A stretch of DNA of 64,000 nt from Zestomonas insulae (GTDB lineage Bacteria > Pseudomonadota > Gammaproteobacteria > Pseudomonadales > Pseudomonadaceae). Positions 8,350-15,820 of this stretch are shown one piece after another (positions within the stretch are counted from its first letter, which is position 1; each line of letters starts with the position of its first letter). The notes beneath the pieces were generated by a model. That model was not told where the DNA came from. It was given only the letters and a program-made list of their open reading frames with translations, and searched no databases. The DNA lies in NCBI RefSeq assembly GCF_016901015.1, contig NZ_JAFEUP010000007.1:1-64000 (forward strand). Reading direction: 5' to 3'. Made by a program: the position numbers and the translations under genes.

Positions 8350-9147
8350 ATGGATGGAAATCGCATGATAAAGAATAAGATAAAATGGAAAAATGATAAC
8401 AGCTGCAGCATTGACGATGTGGAATTCCAAGTAGAATTTGGCGAAAAGCTATACTCCGGCACCTCTCGCGACCAAAACTCTTTCATTATTGGAAAAGCAC
8501 GCAACATGCTGGAGGCACTTTTAGAAATACCGTTCGACAGACCAACCACAAGAATTTGCGACATAGGGATATACAAGGGCGGCAGCGTTGCTTTTTATCA
8601 CAAACTATTTGACCCCCAGAAAATAATAGCAATCGAACTCAGCCCAGACCCAGCCCCAGCCCTTGAGAGCTACATAAAAATTAACGCTCTAGAAGAGAAT
8701 ATAAAAACCTATTACAACACTGACCAATCCGACCGAATTAAAATCGAATCAATCCTTGCCCGCGAACTAGGCCAAGAACAATTCGACCTCATTGTGGATG
8801 ACGCAAGTCATTTTCTAAAACAAACCAGAGAATCATTTAATATTCTCTTCCCTCATCTTGCTCCCGGTGGATATTACATTATTGAAGACTGGGGCTGGGC
8901 TCACTGGGAGGGAGCACAATGGCAAGACAACGGCGGCCCATGGGAAGGCGACCCTCCCCTGACGAACCTCATCTTCGAACTCACCATGCTTCTGGCATCA
9001 AGGCCTGATCTTGTAGCCTCAATTCAGCTATTTCCAGCCTATGCAATCATAAAGAAAGGTTACGGCAGGCAAATGGATAGAAATGAAACATTTAACATCT
9101 CGGAAGCCTATCTAAACCGCGGGAAAAAAGTCACCTTACTTACGTAA
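8350..9147 (+). CDS. Class I SAM-dependent methyltransferase-like protein
   Basis: A 265-residue protein with a Rossmann-like SAM-binding segment ICDIGIYKGGSVAFYHKLF (about residues 67-85), an acidic strand end IAIELSP, then FDLIVDDASHF and LAPGGYYIIEDWGW. This pattern matches the group related to cephalosporin hydroxylase and macrocin O-methyltransferases. It could methylate a sugar or the chain terminus for Wzt recognition. An in-frame ATG at 8365, with GGA upstream, is an equally good start. It is separated from wzt by 231 bp of A+T-rich DNA in which I found no gene. G+C is clearly lower than the core genome. Confidence 0.75.
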   Translation: MDGNRMIKNKIKWKNDNSCSIDDVEFQVEFGEKLYSGTSRDQNSFIIGKARNMLEALLEIPFDRPTTRICDIGIYKGGSVAFYHKLFDPQKIIAIELSPDPAPALESYIKINALEENIKTYYNTDQSDRIKIESILARELGQEQFDLIVDDASHFLKQTRESFNILFPHLAPGGYYIIEDWGWAHWEGAQWQDNGGPWEGDPPLTNLIFELTMLLASRPDLVASIQLFPAYAIIKKGYGRQMDRNETFNISEAYLNRGKKVTLLT

Positions 9148-9180
9148 AATTATGGCTTACGCGCGAAAGGACATATTTCC

Positions 9181-9212
9181 AGCGAGCTTTCTGCACGCGC
9201 AGAAAGCCGCTG
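9181..9212 (+). other. Stem-loop downstream of the methyltransferase gene
   Basis: CTTTCTGC and GCAGAAAG flank the 4-base loop ACGC. The stem extends outward by a G-C pair, then, past one bulged A, AGCG pairs with CGCT. It lies 34 bp after the methyltransferase stop. There is no following T-run, so an intrinsic terminator is doubtful; RNA stability control or a mobile-element remnant are alternatives. Confidence 0.4.
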
Positions 9213-9385
9213 GCGCCTTGATCGCATGGACATCCACTCAACCCTGCGCCCACTCCAATGTGGCTATTCATGGAGATATGGCCCGCAGAAGGCTAAATAT
9301 TATTGCCCCCATGAGCACTCCAACAGCTTCACCAACTGGGGAATTACTTAGTTCAACCAGATACCACATGGCATGCCATAGACAC

Positions 9386-9436
9386 AAGTAGAAGTAGAAG
9401 TAGAAGTAGAAGTAGAAGTAGAAGTAGAAGTAGAAG
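9386..9436 (+). repeat. Hexanucleotide simple sequence repeat (AAGTAG) x 8.5
   Basis: Eight perfect AAGTAG units plus a half unit form 51 bp of perfect tandem repeat, ending 27 bp upstream of the ATG at 9464 and 16 bp before its AGGA ribosome binding site. Such tracts gain and lose units by slipped-strand mispairing. Because it is non-coding, changes would alter spacing rather than reading frame. Confidence 0.95.
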
Positions 9437-9463
9437 CCTAGATATATAATCGCAGGATAAACA

Positions 9464-10456
9464 ATGATCACAGACACACTGCTGGTAAGTAGCCCTGGCC
9501 AAGATGGAGGCCTGATACTGATTGATCAGCACTCCCAGGTTAGAATAATCAATAGACCCATCACCGGCATCTGCTTAAACGATCACACACTGCTATATGC
9601 TTTCCAAGACAATGGCGGCAATACCTTAAAGCATATCCATAACGGCCTCACAAAAGAAATAACCCTGACGAATGCAGCACTTGATCTGCATGACGTATTC
9701 TGCAAGGAAGAAAATACTTATCTCGCAGCCACCGAAACAAACAGCGTGCTATGCCTTAACAAGGATCTTAAGCAGATATCCCAATGGGGGCTTCCCGGCG
9801 AAAATGATTCTGCCCACTTGAACAGCACAACCTGGTATCAAGGAAAGTTACTTGCTTCAATATTTGGCAGATTCCAGAAGCATCGTGAATACAAGAACGG
9901 CACCCAGGGCATCGGCGAGGTCATCGATATACAAACCGGCAACAGTTTCATCCGTGGACTGTCTCAACCGCACTCACTGACTGTGGTAGAAGATCTTCTC
10001 TATCTTTGCAGCTCGGAAGACCAAGAACTACGAATCTACCGCGGCCAAGAGTTACTTAAGAAGATACAGTTACCCGGTTATGTCCGAGGGCTAGCGATTG
10101 GTACAACCAAGATTTACGCAGGCCTAAGCCTCTCGCGTAACACTCAGACGGCCCCCCAAGCGGATAGCGCTAGCATCGCTGTCCTCAATCGCGCCAGTAT
10201 GGCGATTGAAGGTTTTGTAAACGTAGCGTCCAGAGAAATCTACGACATTCGCATCACGAAGAGTTCGTATTCGCTACTATCGAATCTCAACAGCGATCTG
10301 CTGCATGAAACCAGAAAACTCGAAGAGTTGGTTGCGTTGTACAGACACGGCTACGAGTCCTACCTGTGCGCCTATAAGGTGCTATTGGACGAAGTGGATG
10401 CCTTGAGCAACCGCCACAGGGGCATTATCGCCGCGGCATCCGGCACCTCCGCCTAG
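9464..10456 (+). CDS. Beta-propeller-like protein resembling the DUF4915/TIGR03032 group
   Basis: A 330-residue soluble protein with no signal peptide. Repeated short beta-strand units carry motifs reminiscent of the DUF4915/TIGR03032 group, notably LDLHDVFCKEENTYLAAT (about residues 82-99) and RGLSQPHSLTVVEDLLYLC (about 165-183). Residues about 265-330 become helical. Proteins of this kind occur in polysaccharide loci and are sometimes fused to glycosyltransferases, but I know of no defined activity. AGGA at 9453-9456 supports the start. A variable hexamer repeat lies directly upstream, so its expression may differ between cells (inference). Confidence 0.6.
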   Translation: MITDTLLVSSPGQDGGLILIDQHSQVRIINRPITGICLNDHTLLYAFQDNGGNTLKHIHNGLTKEITLTNAALDLHDVFCKEENTYLAATETNSVLCLNKDLKQISQWGLPGENDSAHLNSTTWYQGKLLASIFGRFQKHREYKNGTQGIGEVIDIQTGNSFIRGLSQPHSLTVVEDLLYLCSSEDQELRIYRGQELLKKIQLPGYVRGLAIGTTKIYAGLSLSRNTQTAPQADSASIAVLNRASMAIEGFVNVASREIYDIRITKSSYSLLSNLNSDLLHETRKLEELVALYRHGYESYLCAYKVLLDEVDALSNRHRGIIAAASGTSA

Positions 10457-10529
10457 AAGTAGGCAGAACTTGAGCACACTCGGTTGTCTCGGCAACCCCC
10501 AAGAACTACTGAAAATCCAGGAGAACAGC

Positions 10530-11372
10530 ATGGCTGGCAGGCGTCATAACTACGAATACGACGTTGATCCCGCATCCGATACCGCACCTGCCAACGTACT
10601 GCGACTGGTCGGTCAGCGTAAACGTGTTCTGGAAATTGGCTGTGGCCCAGGGTCGATCACCAAACTGCTGTCCAGTCAAAACGACTGTTCGGTGACCGCA
10701 CTGGAACTCGATCCAGAAGCCATAGAGAAAGCTTCTCCCTATTGCCAGAAGATCTTTCAAGCAGATCTCAACTCCGCTGAATGGCCGACCCTACTCAACG
10801 GAGAAGATCGCTTCGATGTGGTAGTCGCCGCCGATGTTCTGGAACATCTGTATGACCCCTGGATTACACTGGAGCGCATGGTTGACTTCCTCAATCCCGA
10901 AGGATACCTGGTGATCTCTCTACCCCATGTAGGGCATGCTGCTATCGCTTCCTGCCTCTTTAACGGAGACTTCCAGTACCGCGACTGGGGACTGCTCGAC
11001 CGCACTCATATTCGATTCTTCGGTCTGAAGAACATTGAGGATCTATTCTCACGCGCTGGCCTGAAACTGATCGAGGCACGCTATGTGATCAAGCCCCCAC
11101 AAGATACGGAGTTTGCTGCCAGTTGGTCGGCACTGCCCGGCACTATTCAGAACGCACTCAATAGCAGTCCTCACGCCCATGTTTATCAGGTGGTGGTAAA
11201 GGCTGTCCCACTGGAACGCCCGCAGCCCGCCGTTTCCCTTGTCCTACTTTCGCCACTGCGGCAGCAAACTATGAAACGTCGGACACTCAAAGCACGTGTC
11301 GGTAGACACTTGAGTCCGCAACTCAAGCAATTCATCCGCAAGAGCTTTGGAGTCGTCGGGATAAAGTTCTAA
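10530..11372 (+). CDS. Class I SAM-dependent methyltransferase
   Basis: A 280-residue methyltransferase with the SAM-binding motif RVLEIGCGPGSITKLL (about residues 32-47), the acidic ALELD, DVVVAADVLEHLYDP and LNPEGYLVISLPHVGH, all typical of Methyltransf_11/23 enzymes. In O-antigen loci such proteins often methylate sugars or the terminal residue. The ATG at 10530 is chosen because AGGAG sits 7 bp upstream; the frame extends 20 codons further to a TTG without such a site. The C-terminal 40 residues are basic and could contact membrane or other proteins. The substrate is unknown. Confidence 0.85.
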   Translation: MAGRRHNYEYDVDPASDTAPANVLRLVGQRKRVLEIGCGPGSITKLLSSQNDCSVTALELDPEAIEKASPYCQKIFQADLNSAEWPTLLNGEDRFDVVVAADVLEHLYDPWITLERMVDFLNPEGYLVISLPHVGHAAIASCLFNGDFQYRDWGLLDRTHIRFFGLKNIEDLFSRAGLKLIEARYVIKPPQDTEFAASWSALPGTIQNALNSSPHAHVYQVVVKAVPLERPQPAVSLVLLSPLRQQTMKRRTLKARVGRHLSPQLKQFIRKSFGVVGIKF

Positions 11373-11415
11373 AAACCCCTACAGTTGATCCTGCACAGTT
11401 TAAGGAATAGGAGCA

Positions 11416-12720
11416 ATGAATTTTCGCAGCACTGACAAAACCGCAAACGAAGGTAAATCAACCAAGCTAATCGCCTTCTATCTAACACAATTTCACCCCA
11501 CTGCAGAGAACGACAAGTGGTGGGGAAAAGGCTTTACCGAATGGACAAATGTAACCAAAACCTCTCCCTTATTTGAAGGGCATCGGCAACCCCACCTGCC
11601 TAGCGACTTTGGCTTCTATGACCTGCGAGTACGAGAAACCCGGCACGACCAGATAAAAACAGCCAAACAATATGGCATTGATGGATTTTGCTATCATTAT
11701 TATTGGTTTTCTGGCCAGAGGATTTTGAATCGGCCACTTGATGACATGCTGGCTGATCCAGACAGCGAAATGCCATTCTGCCTGTGTTGGGCCAATGAAA
11801 ACTGGACACGTCGCTGGGATGCTGCCGACCATGAAATCCTTATCGCACAGAAGTATCTTCCAGACGATGACCTGAACTTCATAAAGTCACTGATTCCATA
11901 CTTCAAAGATGACCGTTACATTCGAGTTGACGGCCAACCATTTCTTATCGTCTATCGCCCTCAGCATTTACCAGACGCCAAGAAAACTGCAAACGCATGG
12001 CGGGAATACTGCAGAAGCATTGGACTTGGCGAGATCCATATTTGCGCAGCGCTGACGCATGGAAACGAGAATTACATGCAGTATGGATTTGATAGCGGCG
12101 TCGAATTCCCACCGCACAACCTGCGCTCAGACAACATCAATGAACAGATTGATTTTTTCAATCCATTCAAAGGGAATGTGCTGCAGTACGCAACCATTGC
12201 AAGCTCCTATATCAACAGAAAGTATGAAAGCCCCCGGATCTTCAAGACTGTCTTCCCTTCCTGGGACAATACAGCACGTACCAAAGAGCGTGCTCTAGTA
12301 GTTCTGAACGGAGTGCCTGACAACTACGAGCATTGGCTATCCTCAACAATAGACATTTCCACTAGCCCCCCTCAAAAGGATCAACTGGTCTTCATCAACG
12401 CATGGAATGAGTGGGCAGAAGGGTGCCATCTAGAGCCTGATCGCTGGTTTGGACATGGATTCCTGCAAGCAACTCTTAATGCTAAAAAAGGGCTCCGTAG
12501 ATTTGAAAGCTTCCCTGACACCAGCTTACCTTCTTCCGCGAAGGATATACGACGCGCTTTCTGGCGCGACCTGGTTGAGATCTGCAATTATCATGGATCT
12601 TCCATGGTGGGAACCCTCAAATTAATTATTGTTCGCCGCCCATGGCTTTACCGAACCATGGTTCCATTAGTACGGATTTTCCGCCAATTGTGCGTGAAAA
12701 CTCTTCGCCGCGGGCTTTAG
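11416..12720 (+). CDS. WbsX-type glycosyltransferase / GH99-like domain protein
   Basis: A 434-residue protein with the hallmarks of the WbsX family (PF14307): LIAFYLTQFHPTAENDKWWG at the N-terminus, GFTEWTNVTK, the aromatic run GIDGFCYHYYWFSG, CWANENWTRRWD, and INAWNEWAEGCHLEPD near the C-terminus. The family is found in O-antigen and capsule clusters and has a fold like endo-mannosidase (GH99). Members are annotated as lipopolysaccharide glycosyltransferases, but the enzymatic direction is rarely proven. A good AGGAG precedes the ATG. It is probably cytoplasmic because no signal peptide is visible. Confidence 0.85.
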   Translation: MNFRSTDKTANEGKSTKLIAFYLTQFHPTAENDKWWGKGFTEWTNVTKTSPLFEGHRQPHLPSDFGFYDLRVRETRHDQIKTAKQYGIDGFCYHYYWFSGQRILNRPLDDMLADPDSEMPFCLCWANENWTRRWDAADHEILIAQKYLPDDDLNFIKSLIPYFKDDRYIRVDGQPFLIVYRPQHLPDAKKTANAWREYCRSIGLGEIHICAALTHGNENYMQYGFDSGVEFPPHNLRSDNINEQIDFFNPFKGNVLQYATIASSYINRKYESPRIFKTVFPSWDNTARTKERALVVLNGVPDNYEHWLSSTIDISTSPPQKDQLVFINAWNEWAEGCHLEPDRWFGHGFLQATLNAKKGLRRFESFPDTSLPSSAKDIRRAFWRDLVEICNYHGSSMVGTLKLIIVRRPWLYRTMVPLVRIFRQLCVKTLRRGL

Positions 12721-12923
12721 AGCCGAAGCGCCGAAGTGGAATTTCCCTACTTTGAATCATATACTCAGATTTAACGACCAAGCCTTACCTGGTAAAAAGT
12801 AGCCTTCAACCAACCCCACCCGAAGAATTGATTCTAGCAACTAGATAACAGGTCACAGCCTAAATCTCCAGAGACATTTCTTAACCCTGGCACAAACTGG
12901 AGCTTCACAGGACGCAGCGGAAT

Positions 12924-13517
12924 ATGCCATCAAATATATCTTCCAGCCCTGGTGCAGTTGACCATACAACGAGGGCAAGTCTGAAAAATCAGCAGCCTGT
13001 TGCCATCTGGCTAACTGGCTTGAGCGGCACCGGCAAGTCGACGATAGCCAATGCACTTGAGATAGCTCTTGTTAAGTGGAAGCGACATACTTATCTGCTC
13101 GACGGCGATAATCTACGCTTGGGGCTGTGCCGCGATCTTGGATTCAGTGATTCCGACCGAGAGGAGAATATTCGTCGCGCAGCCGAAGTGGCTCATTTGT
13201 TTGTGGATGCTGGGCTGATAGTAATCACGGCATTCATTTCCCCGTTTCGACATGACCGCGCAATGGCCCGCAAGATAATCGGAACTGACAGATTCATCGA
13301 GGTATTTGTTGACACACCACTGGCCGAGTGCGAGCGGCGCGATCCTAAGGGGCTGTACAGCAAAGCCCGTGCCGGGCTAATCAAGAACTTCACCGGGATT
13401 GACTCGGCGTACGAGCCTCCTGTCAGCCCGGATATCCGCATCGACACCCTGGTAGACGACTTGCCCACTGCAGTCGGCCGGATTCTCGCCTATTTGGGAG
13501 AGGAAGAGCATCAATGA
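12924..13517 (+). CDS. cysC: Adenylyl-sulfate (APS) kinase CysC
   Basis: Phosphorylates APS to PAPS, the universal sulfate donor. The 197-residue protein contains Walker A GLSGTGKST (about residues 33-41), LLDGDNLRLGLCRDLGFS, the REENIRR segment and AFISPFR, all diagnostic for APS kinase. It is a stand-alone kinase rather than a CysNC fusion. In an O-antigen island this suggests sulfated sugar synthesis rather than bulk sulfur assimilation (inference), although I found no sulfotransferase in the window. It overlaps the next gene by 4 bp. The start at 12924 has no strong ribosome binding site. Confidence 0.92.
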   Translation: MPSNISSSPGAVDHTTRASLKNQQPVAIWLTGLSGTGKSTIANALEIALVKWKRHTYLLDGDNLRLGLCRDLGFSDSDREENIRRAAEVAHLFVDAGLIVITAFISPFRHDRAMARKIIGTDRFIEVFVDTPLAECERRDPKGLYSKARAGLIKNFTGIDSAYEPPVSPDIRIDTLVDDLPTAVGRILAYLGEEEHQ

Positions 13518-14923
13518 AAACCCTGGCCATAATCGGTACAGGGTTTAGCGGGGCGGTCACCGCTGTACAGTTTCTGCGATATGCCCCGCCTGGTATTCGT
13601 GTGATCCTGATCAACCGCTCAGGAAGCATGGCACGCGGCCTGGCTTACGGTACCAACAGCCCACTGCACTTGCTGAACGTTCCTGCTGGAAACATGACGG
13701 CTTTAGCCGAGGAGCCGGACTCTTTCTTGTCTTTCTGCCAAGAGAGACTTCCGTCCATCACGGCATCTTCGTTCATTCCGCGCAAGATTTATGGTGACTA
13801 TCTGAGTTCGCTGTTGAACGATGTTGAGCGGCGTTGCCGGAACAAGATATTACTGCAGCGCATGGTTGCAGAGGTATTGTCCCTAAGACCCCATGAAGAC
13901 GGCGTAATTATCGAACTGACAAGTGGCGAGAAGCTGCATGCCAACCATGTGGTGCTGGCCCTCGGACATTTTGCGCCACTTGATCCGCCAAACATTGCCG
14001 CGGCGCAGACAGCGGGTCGCTACCAACAAGATCCTTGGACCGGCACTGCACCTGTCACGACAAACAGGGACAAGCCGGCTCTGCTACTTGGTACTGGACT
14101 GACCGCCCTGGATGTTGCCTTGGGGATGATACAGCGAGGGCATCGCGGAACCATCCATATGTTGTCGCGGAGGGGACTGCTACCGCTGCCACATCGTGAA
14201 CAGCGGAGCGTACTCGCGACGCCGGCCGAATTCAGCGCACGCTTGTTGAATGGGCAACCAACCGTTCTCGGCTATTGGCGAGCGATACGGCAGCAGGTCG
14301 AATACGCTGCCATGGACGGTATGGATTGGCGGGACCTGATCGCAGCCTTGCGCCCCATCACGACACAGTTGTGGGCACGCTTGCCGGACGCAGAGCGTCG
14401 TCGCTTTCTGCGCCATGCCCAGCCCTATTGGGACGTGCATCGCCACCGTGTCGCACCTGAAGCACACCAATGTTTCGAAAGAGCAATGGCAGATGGCCTC
14501 ATCAAAGTTATGGCTGGAAGAGTGCAGACGATAACCCCCGTTGCAGAGGGTTTGCGTGTCAGTATCCGGTTACGCGGTACACAGGGGAGCGAACAGCTCC
14601 AGGTAGCTCAGATTGTCAACTGTACGAGCCCCAACTCGAATCTACAGGTCGTTGACGAGCCTTTGATCACCCAGTTGCGCGAAGCGGGGCTGATACAGCC
14701 TGATCGATACGGCCTGGGCTTACACGTTGATGAACAGTTGGCGGTGGTAAATGCAGAGGGAGTGCCTTCCACCTGGTTGAGTTATGTCGGGCCAATGCTC
14801 AAGGCCGACTTCTGGGAAGCCACTGCGGTCCCGGAGTTGAGACAGCATGCCCGCAACCTGGCAATCAGATTGGCAGAACATTTCCGTGACTACGCTGAGG
14901 AGCCGCCAGCCGGTCGTCGGTAA
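13514..14923 (+). CDS. FAD/NAD(P)-binding protein (NAD_binding_9 type)
   Basis: A 469-residue flavoprotein-like protein. The N-terminal dinucleotide-binding motif is LAIIGTGFSGAVTAVQFL (residues 4-21), followed by GLAYGTNSPLHLLNVPAGNM, characteristic of the PF13454 group. A second nucleotide-binding segment is LLGTGLTALDVALGMIQRGH (about residues 194-213), and IVNCTSPNSNLQ lies near the C-terminus. Enzymes of this group are poorly characterised oxidoreductases. The 4-bp overlap with cysC implies co-translation and a shared pathway, perhaps a sulfated or oxidised surface molecule. No membrane segments are seen. Confidence 0.78.
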   Translation: MKTLAIIGTGFSGAVTAVQFLRYAPPGIRVILINRSGSMARGLAYGTNSPLHLLNVPAGNMTALAEEPDSFLSFCQERLPSITASSFIPRKIYGDYLSSLLNDVERRCRNKILLQRMVAEVLSLRPHEDGVIIELTSGEKLHANHVVLALGHFAPLDPPNIAAAQTAGRYQQDPWTGTAPVTTNRDKPALLLGTGLTALDVALGMIQRGHRGTIHMLSRRGLLPLPHREQRSVLATPAEFSARLLNGQPTVLGYWRAIRQQVEYAAMDGMDWRDLIAALRPITTQLWARLPDAERRRFLRHAQPYWDVHRHRVAPEAHQCFERAMADGLIKVMAGRVQTITPVAEGLRVSIRLRGTQGSEQLQVAQIVNCTSPNSNLQVVDEPLITQLREAGLIQPDRYGLGLHVDEQLAVVNAEGVPSTWLSYVGPMLKADFWEATAVPELRQHARNLAIRLAEHFRDYAEEPPAGRR

Positions 14924-15303
14924 ATACACCTTCCCTCTCCCGACAGCTGGCCGGCCTCGTAACCGCGCCAAGGTTTCCAGTGTCGAATCGCTTATGGACT
15001 AACAATGCAACATTTCTCCGCATTGGCTCAGAATGCGAAATGGGCTCTCCGAATCGCTCCACGCCGGCAAAACGCCATTGCCGCGCCCCTGACCACTGCA
15101 GCACACCTCGGCCAAGTGCAGCTATTACTTTGCCACGCCACTTAACTTAGCGGAGCGCTCGGCACCCTGATGGTCAGGTCGGGACGATGCTGATCCCCTC
15201 CGGAGCGATACTCCCGAACAGCTACTACTGACCCTGCGCCTGCGCAGCACTGCCTCGACGCCACTCCGCAACCTCCCGAAGACATCTTTTCACGAGCCTA
15301 GAT
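14924..15303 (+). other. Intergenic region at the right border of the O-antigen island
   Basis: I see no gene that I can support. The stretch from about 15170 to 15300 has an open frame with protein-like composition on the plus strand running toward the dctD remnant, but I could not assign it. It is probably eroded coding sequence left after the rearrangement that placed the island beside arcD. Confidence 0.3.
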
Positions 15304-15399
15304 ATGCCTATCGACAAACGCATCCAGGTGCTGCTGATCGATGACGACCCGCACCTGCACCAAGCCTTGGCCCGGACCCTCGACCTCGCCGGCTGCTGA
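15304..15399 (+). pseudogene. dctD: 5' fragment of a DctD-like response regulator gene
   Basis: Thirty-one codons followed by TGA encode MPIDKRIQVLLIDDDPHLHQ and then ALARTLDLAGC. This is the start of a response-regulator receiver domain, closely matching my memory of the N-terminus of Pseudomonas DctD, the C4-dicarboxylate NtrC-type regulator. Nothing of the remaining 400 or so residues follows. In PAO1 the dct genes lie directly upstream of arcD, so the fragment is in its ancestral position and marks a deletion or insertion end-point. Confidence 0.6.
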
Positions 15400-15820
15400 G
15401 CGAATGCCCAGTCCTTCCGCGCAAGGCCGTGCATGACGGTTGCGCAAGAACAAGCTGAATTTCACCGATTCGGCCAGGACCAATCCCGAACAGAACTGAC
15501 TTCCGTTGCACAGCTTGCGCCACAGCCGCGGAAATCATTAGAGATCCCGACAAGAAGCCACCATTTCACCAGCAACCCGCCGCCATTCCCCCTCCTTGCA
15601 GAGTCCCCAAAGTTGTCTACGGTTGATTACACGGCATGGACGTGCGTGATCAACCGCTCTGGATCACCGGTCCGTCTGCCATCAAACCGCAATGACGAAC
15701 GGGCGATTTAGGGATCAGCGCTACATGGATTGTTAGTTGGCTATTGATCCATGTCATCACACCCTCCCCCATACCCGCGCCTAATTGACACCGAATTCTT
15801 CCCTGGATTGGAGGTTTGCA
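15400..15820 (+). other. Non-coding region upstream of arcD
   Basis: No gene seen. It holds an inverted repeat with arms GGTTGAT/ATCAACC at 15621-15655, a second perfect 8-bp repeat ACATGGAT/ATCCATGT at 15723-15730 and 15747-15754, and the ANR-like site described separately. It probably serves as the regulatory region of the arc operon. Confidence 0.5.
15744..15757 (+). promoter_or_regulatory. Putative ANR (FNR-type) box of the arcDABC promoter
   Basis: TTGATCCATGTCAT matches TTGATnnnnATCAA fully in the left half and at three of five positions in the right half. If it is centred at -41.5, transcription would start near 15792, with a CCTAAT/TAATTG -10 region at about 15781-15788 and a short leader before arcD. 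The P. aeruginosa arc operon is known to be activated anaerobically by ANR from such a position, and by ArgR. I did not locate an ArgR site with confidence. Confidence 0.45.

Larger units (their letters stand above)
9148..9463 (+). other. Gap with a strong hairpin and a hexanucleotide tandem repeat
   Basis: No convincing gene. Two structured elements are listed separately: an inverted repeat at 9181-9212 and a (AAGTAG)n tract at 9386-9436. The 79-codon open frame starting at 9152 terminates inside the tandem repeat and has no family features, so I do not call it. Confidence 0.5.

Noticed and set aside
9152..9391. 79-codon open frame ending in the hexamer repeat
   Set aside because: No ribosome binding site, no family resemblance, and its stop is made by the repeat itself.
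9386..9436. Tandem repeat as a CRISPR array
   Set aside because: Units are 6 bp, contiguous and without spacers, so it is a simple sequence repeat.
15621..15655. GGTTGAT/ATCAACC inverted repeat as the ANR box of arcD
   Set aside because: Half-sites are about 21 bp apart instead of 4 and the element is too far from the start; kept only as an unexplained inverted repeat.
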